From the NCBI GenBank assembly GCA_030583605.1, contig CP129466.1:1247001-1311000 (forward strand): a stretch of DNA of 64,000 nt. Direction: 5' to 3'. This DNA comes from Gammaproteobacteria bacterium (GTDB lineage Bacteria; Pseudomonadota; Gammaproteobacteria; Steroidobacterales; GCA-2729495). The translations under genes were made by a program, and so were the position numbers. This document shows, in pieces, positions 26,562-34,294 of this stretch; position 1 is the stretch's first letter; each line of letters opens with the position of its first letter. The notes beneath the pieces were generated by a model that worked only from the letters and a program-made list of their open reading frames with translations, was not told the DNA's origin and ran no database searches.

Positions 26562-27239
26562 TCACATCGGCCACAGTTTCATGAAGAAGCGGGCCAGGAG
26601 GCCCGGCCGGTTGGCGTCATTGAGGAAGCCAGTGCCGCTGTAGGTGATGCGGGCATCGGCGACCTTGAAGGAGGGCACGGAGTTGTCCGGGCCGATGTCG
26701 GTCGGACGCACGATGCCGCTGATCTGCACGTATTCCTCGCCCTGGTTGAGCGTGAGCCATTTCTCGCCGCGTACGACGAGGTTGCCGTTCGGCAGCACGT
26801 CGGCCACGGTCACCGTGATGTTGCCGTCGAGCCGGTTGCTCTGGCTGCTCGAACCGCGGCCTTCGAAATCCTGCGTGGTCTCCCACTGGTTGTTGAGAAT
26901 GTTGTCGCCATTGCGCGTGACCGTGTCGCCGAGCAGAACCGGGGAGCCGGTGTCGGTGGAGGTCTCCTTGGTGGCGTCGGTGCTCGCACTCTTCGAGGCC
27001 TGCGTGCGCTCCGCGAGCTTGATGGTGAGCGTGTCGCCGACGCGGCGGGCCTTCACGTCCTCGAACAAGGCGATGGACGTGGTCGGCCGGTAGATTGCGC
27101 CACTACCGGCGGGCGGCGGGGTCGGCTCCGAGGGCATGGCCGGCGGGAACTCGCCCGGTCGCTGCCCGATGACCGGGCTGCAGCCGACGGCGAAAGCCAG
27201 CAGCATCAGCGTTGCTGCACGTGTCCGCATTGAGTTCAT
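26562..27239 (-). CDS. flgH: Flagellar L-ring lipoprotein FlgH
   Basis: FlgH is the outer-membrane lipoprotein that forms the L ring. The product has a lipoprotein signal with lipobox FAVGC followed by SPVIG. Mature FlgH motifs include [51 protein letters not shown] and [20 protein letters not shown]. Several in-frame starts exist before the lipobox. [11 protein letters not shown] is preferred because GGAAGG lies about 7 nt upstream. The longest frame would begin at 27278, directly after flgG. Confidence 0.93.
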   Translation of the reverse strand: MNSMRTRAATLMLLAFAVGCSPVIGQRPGEFPPAMPSEPTPPPAGSGAIYRPTTSIALFEDVKARRVGDTLTIKLAERTQASKSASTDATKETSTDTGSPVLLGDTVTRNGDNILNNQWETTQDFEGRGSSSQSNRLDGNITVTVADVLPNGNLVVRGEKWLTLNQGEEYVQISGIVRPTDIGPDNSVPSFKVADARITYSGTGFLNDANRPGLLARFFMKLWPM

Positions 27240-27281
27240 CGGCATGCCTTCCATCGTCAGGGTGCGGTCGTTGCTCATCGT

Positions 27282-28064
27282 TTACAGGTTGTTGTTGAGG
27301 TACTGAAGCATCTGCTCGCTGGTGGAAATCGCCTTCGAGGCCATCTCGTAGGCTCGCTGCGTCTCGATCATGCCCACCAGTTCCTCGACGACGTTCACGT
27401 TCGAGCCCTCGACGGCGCCCTGCACGATCTCGCCACGACCTTCAAGCGCGGGGTTGCCCACCTGCGGTGTACCGCTTGCAGCGGTCTCGACCAGCAGGTT
27501 CTGGCCGCGCGGCTGCAGGCCGGCCGGGTTGATGAAGTCTGCGATCTGCACCTGACCCAGCGTCACCGGGTCGACCTGTCCGGTCATGGTGGCCTGGATC
27601 AGGCCGTCGCCCGCCACCGTGATGCTGGTCACTCCATTCGGGATGGTCAGTGCGGGCTGCACTTCGTAGCCGTTGGCGGTGACGAGGCGGCCCTCCGAAT
27701 CGATCTTGAAGGAGCCGTCGCGGGTGTAGGCCTGCGTGCCGTCGGGCAGCAGCACCTGGAAGAAGCCGCGGCCGCTGATCATCACGTCAAGGGGGTTGCC
27801 GGTGTTCACGGTCGTGCCCTGCGTGAAGGACTTCTCCGTGGCCACCACACGCACCCCGGTACCCAGGTTGAGCCCCGTCGGCTGCTCCGTGTCCTGGGAG
27901 GTTGCGCCGCCCACCTGCGAGATATTCTGGTAGAGCAGGTCCTCGAAGATCGCCCGGCCACGCTTGAAGCCGTTCGTGTTCACGTTGGCGAGGTTGTTCG
28001 AGACGACAGTCATGCGCGTCTGCTGAGCATCAAGTCCCGTCTTCGCCACCCAAAGTGCTTCCAT
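27282..28064 (-). CDS. flgG: Flagellar distal rod protein FlgG
   Basis: FlgG builds the distal rod. The 260-residue product is the standard length and starts MEALWVAKTGLDAQQTRMTV followed by VSNNLANVNTNGFKRGRAIF, the FlgG hallmark. It also carries DVMISGRGFFQVLLPDGTQA and the C-terminal coiled-coil EELVGMIETQRAYEMASKAI. It follows flgF by 27 nt and precedes flgH. Confidence 0.97.
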   Translation of the reverse strand: MEALWVAKTGLDAQQTRMTVVSNNLANVNTNGFKRGRAIFEDLLYQNISQVGGATSQDTEQPTGLNLGTGVRVVATEKSFTQGTTVNTGNPLDVMISGRGFFQVLLPDGTQAYTRDGSFKIDSEGRLVTANGYEVQPALTIPNGVTSITVAGDGLIQATMTGQVDPVTLGQVQIADFINPAGLQPRGQNLLVETAASGTPQVGNPALEGRGEIVQGAVEGSNVNVVEELVGMIETQRAYEMASKAISTSEQMLQYLNNNL

Positions 28065-28091
28065 GGTTCGTTCTCCTCAGTTCAGATCAGT

Positions 28092-28835
28092 TCATCCGCC
28101 GGAGCGCATCAGCTTCGCGGCTGCGGCGCTGTTCTCGTCGGCGCTGTGCATGGCGCGCACCTGCATGTCGTAGGTACGGGCCAGCTCGATCATCTCGACC
28201 AGTGCTGCGGCGGCGTTGACGTTGGAGGACTCGAGCTGGCCGCTGGCGATGCGCACGTTGGCGTCGGCTGCGGCGGTACTGTCATCGGCCATGCGAAACA
28301 GGCCGTTGCCGCCTGGCACCAGGCGTTCGGCCGGCGGGTTGACCAGCTTGATGCGGTCGACCGTGGCGAGCCCCTCCGGTGTTTGTCCCTGCGGCACGAT
28401 GGAGATCTGGCCGTCGTTGCCGACGTAGAGTTCGTTGAAGGGCGGAATGGAAATCGGTCCGCCGTTGCCGCGCACGAGCTGGCCGCCGGCGGTCTCGAGC
28501 AGTCCCGAAGCGTTGATATGCAGGTTGCCGGCGCGCGTGTAGGCCTCGTTGCCCTCGGCGTCCTGGACGGCGATCCAGCCAGGTCCCTGCACCGCGATGT
28601 CCAGGACTTTGCCGGTTTGCACCATCGTGCCGGAGGTGGCGTTCCAGGTGTCGCCGAGCGAGACCGGATTGACGCGCGTGCCGAGACCGGGGCCTGGCAC
28701 CGGCGCGCTCGAGACCGAGTGGCGCACCTCGCGAAACCCGGTGGTGCTCGCGTTGGCGATGTTATGGGCGACCAGGCTCTGCGAACGCATCGCCTCGCGC
28801 GCCCCGGTCATCGCCACGTAGATCATGCGGTCCAT
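28092..28835 (-). CDS. flgF: Flagellar proximal rod protein FlgF
   Basis: FlgF is a rod protein of the FlgG family. The 247-residue product starts MDRMIYVAMTGAREAMRSQS followed by LVAHNIANASTTGFRE, typical of FlgF rather than FlgG. It carries DIAVQGPGWIAVQDAEGNEA and the C-terminal helix ALVEMIELARTYDMQVRAMH. It lies in the expected position between flgE and flgG, with gaps of 28 and 27 nt. Confidence 0.95.
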   Translation of the reverse strand: MDRMIYVAMTGAREAMRSQSLVAHNIANASTTGFREVRHSVSSAPVPGPGLGTRVNPVSLGDTWNATSGTMVQTGKVLDIAVQGPGWIAVQDAEGNEAYTRAGNLHINASGLLETAGGQLVRGNGGPISIPPFNELYVGNDGQISIVPQGQTPEGLATVDRIKLVNPPAERLVPGGNGLFRMADDSTAAADANVRIASGQLESSNVNAAAALVEMIELARTYDMQVRAMHSADENSAAAAKLMRSGG

Positions 28836-28863
28836 GTGCGTCTCACTCCGCTAGTCGTCAGGC

Positions 28864-30060
28864 CTAGCGAATGTTGATGATGGTCTGCGTCACGGTGTCG
28901 AGCGTGGAGATCACCTGGGCGTTGGCCTGGAACAGCCGCTGGCTCGTGATCATCTTCACCAGCTGCTCGGTGAGATCCACGTTGGACGCCTCCAGCGCGC
29001 CGGACTGGATCACGCCGAAGTCCGACGTGGTCGCCTGGCCGCGCTGCGGGATGCCGGAGGCAAAGGTCTCCTGGAACGAGGTGTCGCTGATCTTCAGCAG
29101 CCCCTCGGGGTTGGAGAAGTTCGCGAGCGCCACCTGGCCGAGCGCCGAGGACACGCCGTTGGAGAAGCGGGCAAACACGACGCCAGAGGGGTCGACTTCG
29201 ATGCTGCGCAGCCGTCCGGCGGCCTGGCCATCCGGGTTGATCTGATTCACCACGAACTCGGAGCCGTACTGCGTGGTCGGCGACAGATCGAGAGCGACGT
29301 TCATGACCAGAGCGCCGTTGCCCGGATCGTGGCCGTTGAAGTTCACGACGCCGTTGGCGGGTGTCGCGAGCGTGCCGGTGGAGTTGAAGGTGAAGGGCTG
29401 GGCGGTCCCGACGATGCTGCCGTCGATCGTCGCCGAAGCATCCCAGCCGGTGGCGGTCTTCGAGAAGTAGAACGTGGTGTTATGCGCCACGCCGAGCGAG
29501 TCGTAGGTGATCGTCGAGGTGCTGTGGTTGTAGCTGCGCGGCTCGGTCGGGTCGAACGGCGCCACCGGGGGCGGTGCCGCTCCGGCCGGCAAATTGATGT
29601 TCATGTCCACCCCCGTGGTCGGCTGGGGCGGCGAGGTGTCGGTGGTGAACTGCAGGTCGATCAGGGCACCGGTGTTGAAGGTCCCGTCGCCGCGCGGCGG
29701 ATAGACCTGCAGCCGCTCGGACTCGGAGTTCTCGACGAAGCCGCTGGCGTCGAGGCCGAAGGCGCCCACGCGCGAGTAGAGCAGGCTGCCGTTGTCGTTG
29801 ACGATGAAGAAACCCTTGCCGCTCACAGCCAGGTCGAGCTGCCGCTCGGTGATGTCGACGTTGCCCTGGGTGAACTGCTGGCGCACGTCGGCGAGACGCA
29901 CGCCGTTGCCGATGCCGATCGCCTCGCCGGAGAACACGTCGGCGAACTCCGCGCGCGACGATTTGAAGGCGGTGGTATTGGCGTTGGCGATGTTGTTCGA
30001 GGTGACCTGGAGGTCGGTCGAGGCGGCGTTCAGGCCGCTGAGTGCAATCTGGAAGGACAT
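28864..30060 (-). CDS. flgE: Flagellar hook protein FlgE
   Basis: FlgE polymerises into the flexible hook. The 398-residue product starts MSFQIALSGLNAASTDLQVT followed by SNNIANANTTAFKSSRAEFA, the family N-terminal D0 motif. It contains DLAVSGKGFFIVNDNGSLLY, a large variable beta domain (about residues 140-290), and the C-terminal LTEQLVKMITSQRLFQANAQ helix with VISTLDTVTQTIINIR. It is close in length to E. coli FlgE (402). Confidence 0.97.
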   Translation of the reverse strand: MSFQIALSGLNAASTDLQVTSNNIANANTTAFKSSRAEFADVFSGEAIGIGNGVRLADVRQQFTQGNVDITERQLDLAVSGKGFFIVNDNGSLLYSRVGAFGLDASGFVENSESERLQVYPPRGDGTFNTGALIDLQFTTDTSPPQPTTGVDMNINLPAGAAPPPVAPFDPTEPRSYNHSTSTITYDSLGVAHNTTFYFSKTATGWDASATIDGSIVGTAQPFTFNSTGTLATPANGVVNFNGHDPGNGALVMNVALDLSPTTQYGSEFVVNQINPDGQAAGRLRSIEVDPSGVVFARFSNGVSSALGQVALANFSNPEGLLKISDTSFQETFASGIPQRGQATTSDFGVIQSGALEASNVDLTEQLVKMITSQRLFQANAQVISTLDTVTQTIINIR

Positions 30061-30108
30061 CGGTACTCTCCTTTGAATGAACCGTTGTGCCCGGGGATTA
30101 CCCGTGGA

Positions 30109-30798
30109 TCAGTAAATGGCCCGGATGTCGGCCAGGGCCACGGTCTGGTTGTCGTCGGTGGTGATTTCCGTGCGGCGGCCATCACCGCCGATCGAGACGC
30201 TGTTGACCCGTTTCTCGAGCAGGACGTCGGCGGCTGTCTCGTTGCCGCCGTCGCGATAGCCTGCTACGAAGCGGTACTCGCCGGCCGCTGCTGGTTGTCC
30301 CGCGCTGTTCGTGCCGTTCCACTCGAACCCGGCGAGTCCTGCGCTACGCTGCCCGAGTGGCAGTTCCTTCACGAGCAGGCCGCTGGCATCGAGGACGCGG
30401 ACGTACCCGCTGCGCGTGGATACGGGGAGGTCGACCGCGCCGCTGACCTTGCCGTCCGCGTCGAGTCGCGTCCCTTCGGCAGGGGCGAGCACGTTGCGGC
30501 CGACGACGCTCGCCGCCTGCAGCGCCTGCCCGGCGTAGAGCGAGTCGGCGAGGTTTGCGACCGAGCGGTTCATTTCGGCGATGCCCGCGACGTTGGACAC
30601 CTCCGCGAGCTGTGACAGGAACTGCGACGGATCCTGTGGCTTCAACGGATCCTGGTTGCGGAACTGCGTGATCATCAGCATCAGGAACTGCTCCTGGCCG
30701 AGTTCGGTACGGTCCTTCTGCGTCGTCTGGGCCAGCCGGTAGTTCGAGCCGAGGCTGCCGAGCGCGCTGCCGGTGCTGGTGGGGTCAATGCTGCTCAT
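30109..30798 (-). CDS. flgD: Flagellar hook assembly protein FlgD (hook cap)
   Basis: FlgD is the scaffold at the hook tip that allows FlgE subunits to add. The 229-residue product has the conserved N-terminal segment LGQEQFLMLMITQFRNQDPL followed by KPQDPSQFLSQLAEVSNVAG, and the FlgD tudor/FnIII C-terminal region (SGYVRVLDASGLLVKELPLG, GLAGFEWNGTNSAGQPAAAG, YRFVAGYRDGG). It is encoded between flgC and flgE. Confidence 0.95.
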   Translation of the reverse strand: MSSIDPTSTGSALGSLGSNYRLAQTTQKDRTELGQEQFLMLMITQFRNQDPLKPQDPSQFLSQLAEVSNVAGIAEMNRSVANLADSLYAGQALQAASVVGRNVLAPAEGTRLDADGKVSGAVDLPVSTRSGYVRVLDASGLLVKELPLGQRSAGLAGFEWNGTNSAGQPAAAGEYRFVAGYRDGGNETAADVLLEKRVNSVSIGGDGRRTEITTDDNQTVALADIRAIY

Positions 30799-30817
30799 GG
30801 ATCATTGCTCCTTATGC

Positions 30818-31243
30818 TTACTGGCCCAGCGTCAGGGTCCGCAGCAGCAGTTCCTTGGAGGTGTTCAGCACTTCGATGCTGTTCTGGTAAGAACGCGACG
30901 CGGAGATCATGTTCACCATCTCGTCCACGACGTTGACGTTGGACATGTACACGTAGCCTTCCGCGTCGGCCTGCGGATGACCTGGCTGGTACACGCGGGC
31001 CGGTGCTGCCGCACTTTCGACCACCCCGGCGACACGCACACCGGCGGAGGCCGCATCGGCCAGCCGGTCCGGGGTCTGCTGCTGCAGGACTGTCTGGAAC
31101 ACGGGCTGGCGCGAGCGGTACGCCTCTTCCGGCGTGCCGGCGACGCTGCCTGCGTTGGCGAGATTGCTGGCGGTGGCGTTCAGGCGCACGGACTGCGCAC
31201 TCAGCGCGGAACCGGCGATGTCGAAGATCCGGAACAGGGCCAT
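30818..31243 (-). CDS. flgC: Flagellar proximal rod protein FlgC
   Basis: FlgC is a proximal rod subunit. The 141-residue product starts [20 protein letters not shown] followed by [20 protein letters not shown], the FlgC N-terminal motif. It has the family signature [20 protein letters not shown] and a C-terminal helix [21 protein letters not shown] chose the ATG that follows the flgB stop by 2 nt. The longer open frame upstream reads over flgB in another phase. Confidence 0.95.
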   Translation of the reverse strand: MALFRIFDIAGSALSAQSVRLNATASNLANAGSVAGTPEEAYRSRQPVFQTVLQQQTPDRLADAASAGVRVAGVVESAAAPARVYQPGHPQADAEGYVYMSNVNVVDEMVNMISASRSYQNSIEVLNTSKELLLRTLTLGQ

Positions 31244-31245
31244 GA

Positions 31246-31647
31246 TCAGCGACCTCCCGTGATCGCGGCGCGCAGGCCGCGGATGCGCTGGTCGAGCAGG
31301 GTGAGCGAGGTCTGGTAGCGCGTCGCCGTCTCGGCGACCGCGGCGCTTTCCTTCTGCGCATCGACGGTGTTGCCGTCGAGGCTCGGCTGTTCGGGCACGC
31401 GGTAGAGCGCCTCGGCGCGGGCGCCAGGGCCGCCCACTCCTTGTATATGCATCGGGTTCGTGGCCGTGAGCGTGACCGGACCGTTCTCGCCGGCCGCCTG
31501 CAGCACCGCGCGAAAGTCGATGTCGCGCGCCTTGAAATTTGGTGTGTCTGCGTTGGCGATGTTGGCCGCCAGCAGTTCCATGCGCTGACTCGCAGCCGTG
31601 AGTACGCGCTCGTGCGGCGCGAACACCTGGTTGACGTCGAGCGGCAT
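31246..31647 (-). CDS. flgB: Flagellar proximal rod protein FlgB
   Basis: FlgB is a proximal rod subunit. The 133-residue product contains [20 protein letters not shown] and the [21 protein letters not shown]-terminal helix, both diagnostic. Two ATGs four codons apart are possible. The downstream one ([13 protein letters not shown]) is preferred because GGAG lies about 6 nt before it and it sits 26 nt after the predicted sigma-54 start. It is the first gene of a continuous flgBCDEFGHIJKL unit. Confidence 0.94.
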   Translation of the reverse strand: MPLDVNQVFAPHERVLTAASQRMELLAANIANADTPNFKARDIDFRAVLQAAGENGPVTLTATNPMHIQGVGGPGARAEALYRVPEQPSLDGNTVDAQKESAAVAETATRYQTSLTLLDQRIRGLRAAITGGR

Positions 31648-31683
31648 TGCTTGCTCCATGGGCAACAGGCCCGGGCAGGTCAA

Positions 31684-31699
31684 TGCAAGACCTGTGCCA
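31684..31699 (-). promoter_or_regulatory. Sigma-54 promoter of the flgB-L operon
   Basis: The minus-strand sequence TGGCAC-AGGTC-TTGCA is a full consensus match, with the same spacer as the fliL promoter. The start point is expected near 31673. It is back-to-back with the flgA promoter 141 nt away, so shared upstream activator sites may lie in 31700-31840. Confidence 0.92.
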
Positions 31700-31840
31700 C
31701 GATGGATTCCATACCGCTCGCACACCGGTTCGTCGCGCCACCGGCAAGCGCCGGCCGTAGCGCAGGCCATGTACTGCAGGCGCGGCAACGGCTTGCCGCG
31801 TTGGCGTTGCGCACGGAGATCCGCCTGGGTGTCGAGACGG

Positions 31841-31856
31841 CGGCACGCTTCTTGCA
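31841..31856 (+). promoter_or_regulatory. Sigma-54 promoter of flgA (near-leaderless spacing)
   Basis: The plus-strand sequence CGGCAC-GCTTC-TTGCA matches the sigma-54 consensus except for the first base. The predicted start point is about 31867, only 5 nt before the flgA ATG at 31872, so a normal Shine-Dalgarno cannot be present on the transcript. Confidence 0.82.
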
Positions 31857-31871
31857 AACTTCCCTGTCGAG

Positions 31872-32606
31872 ATGAATACACACGCACAGCAATGCAAGCG
31901 TCGGGCCCTGCCGGGCGCGCTGGGTGTCGGCCTCCTGCTGGCCTGCGCAGCGGCGGTGGCGGCGGCAGTCACCTGGCAGGATCAGGCGACGATTCTTGCG
32001 GCCGCGGAGCAGGCCGCACACGAGCACTACGGCAACCAGGATGGCGCGATCACGGTGCATGCCGATGCGCTCGATCCGCGGTTGCGCCTGCCGGCCTGCG
32101 AAGCGCCACTCGTTGGCACGCTGCCGGAGATGACCCGCGAGGCGGGGCGCACGACCGCCGAAGTGAGTTGCAGCGGCGCGCGGCCGTGGCGCCTGTTCGT
32201 GCCGGTGCGGGTCTCGGTGCAGAAGCCGGTGGTCGTCGCGGCCATCCCGCTCGAGCGTGGCAAGGTTTTGGCGGCAGCTGACGTCAATTTGGCGCAGCGC
32301 GAGGTCAGTTCGACGCCGGCCGGTTATATCGGATCGCTGGAGGCGGCGGTGGGCCAGGTGCTGCGCCGGAGCGTGCCGGCCGGCACGGTGTTGACTCCGG
32401 GTCTGCTCGATGCGCCGCTCCTGATCAGGCGCGGCCGGGCGGTCACGCTGGAGGCTCGCGCGGGCGGCATCGTGGTGCAGATGGCCGGGATCGCGAAGGC
32501 CGACGGCGCATTAGGTGAAACGATTCCCGTGCAGAATCTCTCATCGAATAAAGTTCTGCAAGGTATTGTAAGAAATGAGAAATCAGTCGAAGTGCTGCTG
32601 CCCTGA
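31872..32606 (+). CDS. flgA: P-ring assembly chaperone FlgA
   Basis: FlgA is a periplasmic chaperone for P-ring formation by FlgI. The 244-residue precursor has a signal peptide ([20 protein letters not shown], cleavage near VAAAVTW), a Cys-containing N-terminal domain ([25 protein letters not shown]) and the SAF domain ([35 protein letters not shown]) with the conserved ending [14 protein letters not shown]. The start cannot move downstream without losing the signal peptide. It is divergent from flgB and followed by flgM. Confidence 0.94.
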   Translation: MNTHAQQCKRRALPGALGVGLLLACAAAVAAAVTWQDQATILAAAEQAAHEHYGNQDGAITVHADALDPRLRLPACEAPLVGTLPEMTREAGRTTAEVSCSGARPWRLFVPVRVSVQKPVVVAAIPLERGKVLAAADVNLAQREVSSTPAGYIGSLEAAVGQVLRRSVPAGTVLTPGLLDAPLLIRRGRAVTLEARAGGIVVQMAGIAKADGALGETIPVQNLSSNKVLQGIVRNEKSVEVLLP

Positions 32607-32636
32607 GGGGCGCAGGATGCGTGCTGGAATGGGCGT

Positions 32637-32664
32637 TAAAGGAAATCCGGAAAGCTGCCGATAA
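32637..32664 (+). promoter_or_regulatory. Sigma-28 (FliA) promoter of flgM
   Basis: The -35 element TAAAGGAA and the -10 element GCCGATAA lie between flgA and flgM, with a 12-nt spacer instead of the usual 11. The -10 is identical to that of fliC. This fits the known pattern in which the anti-sigma factor gene is itself partly under sigma-28 control. Confidence 0.8.
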
Positions 32665-32707
32665 GCCTCTTACGGGAACTGAGGCCGGCGCGAGGAGCGA
32701 ACGAGTC

Positions 32708-33019
32708 ATGGCAGACAAGATCACGAGCTACGGACGTGTCGGCATCGACACCGGCCAGGTACGGGCCCGGTCCGTCGCTTCGCGCGAAGGCGAGGACAAG
32801 ACGGCTGAGACGCGCCGTTCGCGCGCTGCTGCTGATGCGGTCGAACTGACCGGCACCGCGACGCGGTTGAAATCCGTCGAAAGCCGGCTTGCCGAAGTAC
32901 CCGACGTGGACCAGGCGCGGGTGAAGGAAATACGCCAGCGCATCGAATCCGGCGAGTATCGCCCGGATCCGGCACGAATCGCCGCCCGGCTGCTTCGCAT
33001 GGAGCAGGACCTCGCCTGA
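32708..33019 (+). CDS. flgM: Anti-sigma-28 factor FlgM
   Basis: FlgM binds and inhibits FliA until it is exported through the finished hook. The 103-residue product has an unstructured polar N-terminal half, then the FliA-binding region with ADAVELTGTATRLKSVESRL, VDQARVKEIRQRIESGEYRP, and DPARIAARLLRMEQDL, a good family match. The ATG has GAGGAG about 10 nt upstream. It is preceded by its own sigma-28 promoter and followed by flgN. Confidence 0.94.
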   Translation: MADKITSYGRVGIDTGQVRARSVASREGEDKTAETRRSRAAADAVELTGTATRLKSVESRLAEVPDVDQARVKEIRQRIESGEYRPDPARIAARLLRMEQDLA

Positions 33020-33044
33020 GCAGCGGCTGCGGGCCTGACTTTCC

Positions 33045-33521
33045 ATGTCACGCGAAGCTGTCCCGGACCGTGAACTGGCCCGTCTGCTCGACGAGCAGAT
33101 CGGTGCCATGCAGGCGGTGCTCGCGGCGCTCGAAACGGAACGCCACGCGCTTGCGAATCGCAACGGCGATGCCCTGCTCGAGGCCGTGACCGGCAAAGCG
33201 CAGCGCATCGCCGCGGCCGACGCGATCGAGCAACGCCGGCAGGCGCTGCTCGATCAGTTGGGTATTCCCGCACAGCCTGGCCGTGCGCGCCGGGATTTCA
33301 GCGCCGATGCCGGAATCAGCAGTCGCTGGCAGCAGGTCGTGACGCTCACCGAACGCTGCCGGGCACTGAATGAAGCCAATGGCCAGTTCATACGCGGCCA
33401 GCGGCGACAGGTCAGCGGTGCGCTGCGCGTCCTGCGTGGCGAACCTGCTGCAGCCGTCGAGTACGGCCCGGCGGGCGAACAGCGCGCCCGTGCCGTGGCG
33501 CGCGTGCTCGGCTCGATCTGA
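33045..33521 (+). CDS. flgN: Flagellar export chaperone FlgN
   Basis: FlgN is the cytoplasmic chaperone of FlgK and FlgL. The 158-residue product is largely helical, with LLDEQIGAMQAVLAALETER, HALANRNGDALLEAVTGKAQ and the C-terminal NEANGQFIRGQRRQVSGALR followed by VLRGEPAAAVEYGPAGE, the usual FlgN ending. It starts 25 nt after flgM in the standard flgA-flgM-flgN order. Confidence 0.92.
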   Translation: MSREAVPDRELARLLDEQIGAMQAVLAALETERHALANRNGDALLEAVTGKAQRIAAADAIEQRRQALLDQLGIPAQPGRARRDFSADAGISSRWQQVVTLTERCRALNEANGQFIRGQRRQVSGALRVLRGEPAAAVEYGPAGEQRARAVARVLGSI

Positions 33522-33680
33522 CGCTGCGTCTTCCACCACCTCTCGCCCGCGGCTGCGCGTTCGGCCGGTGAATCGGGCCCGTGAACACGGGCTTCCTCCC
33601 CGCCGACGAAGCAGAACCGCGGCTGATCAACAGGTAACCATGGCCCGTTACCGCTGCCTCACCGCAGGCGGGGAGGAACC

Positions 33681-33689
33681 TGATATAAA
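33681..33689 (+). promoter_or_regulatory. Extended -10 promoter candidate for the universal stress protein gene
   Basis: TGATATAAA provides a TGn-TATAAA extended -10 element about 40 nt before the usp ATG. No good -35 is seen at the normal distance. This fits a housekeeping or stationary-phase promoter rather than a flagellar one, but rests on one motif. Confidence 0.4.
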
Positions 33690-33729
33690 GGCGCCATAAA
33701 GAACATTCTCAACGCAGAGGGAACGACCA

Positions 33730-34170
33730 ATGGCTGGCAAGAGCGTGATCGTGGTGCCGACAGATTTCTCCGAATTGTCCAGGGCCGCATTGCCGTGGGC
33801 GCGACGGATGGCGGATCAGATGCAGGCCGAGATCCATTGCATCTACGTCGTGGAAGAGCCGCATATCTATGCGACGCTCGACATGGGGCCGGTGCCGATT
33901 CCTTCGGTGGATGAGCTGACCCGCAGCGCCGAGAAGCGCATGGAGCATTTCTCCAGCACGCACCTCAAGGGACTCGGCCCGGTTACGACGAAGGTGATCG
34001 TCGGCCGACCCGCGGAGGAAGTCGTTCACTACGCGAAGGAAAAGAACGCCGTCCTGATCGTCATGACCACCCACGGCTACAGCGGCGTCAAGCATGTGCT
34101 GCTCGGGAGCACCACCGAGTCCGTGCTCCGCAACGCGGGCTGTCCGGTGCTTTCGATTCGCAGCGGCTGA
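33730..34170 (+). CDS. Universal stress protein (UspA family)
   Basis: The 146-residue single-domain protein starts with VIVVPTDFSELSRAALPWAR, the Usp beta1-alpha1 region. It ends with VLIVMTTHGYSGVKHVLLGS followed by TTESVLRNAGCPVLSIR, containing the G-2x-G-9x-G-S/T ATP-binding pattern. Such proteins act in the cytoplasm in stress and persistence responses; the partner here is not evident. It stands between the flagellar and glycogen genes in its own transcription unit. Confidence 0.9.
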   Translation: MAGKSVIVVPTDFSELSRAALPWARRMADQMQAEIHCIYVVEEPHIYATLDMGPVPIPSVDELTRSAEKRMEHFSSTHLKGLGPVTTKVIVGRPAEEVVHYAKEKNAVLIVMTTHGYSGVKHVLLGSTTESVLRNAGCPVLSIRSG

Positions 34171-34294
34171 GCGCTGCCCGATCGGTTGCCGATCAGGTGA
34201 CCGCGACGTGGGGTTCCCGCCGGATCGACGACCTGCGCGGGGCAGGGCTGCCGTGCCATCGGCAGGTCCGGACGGCCAGATGCACTGAAGGACA

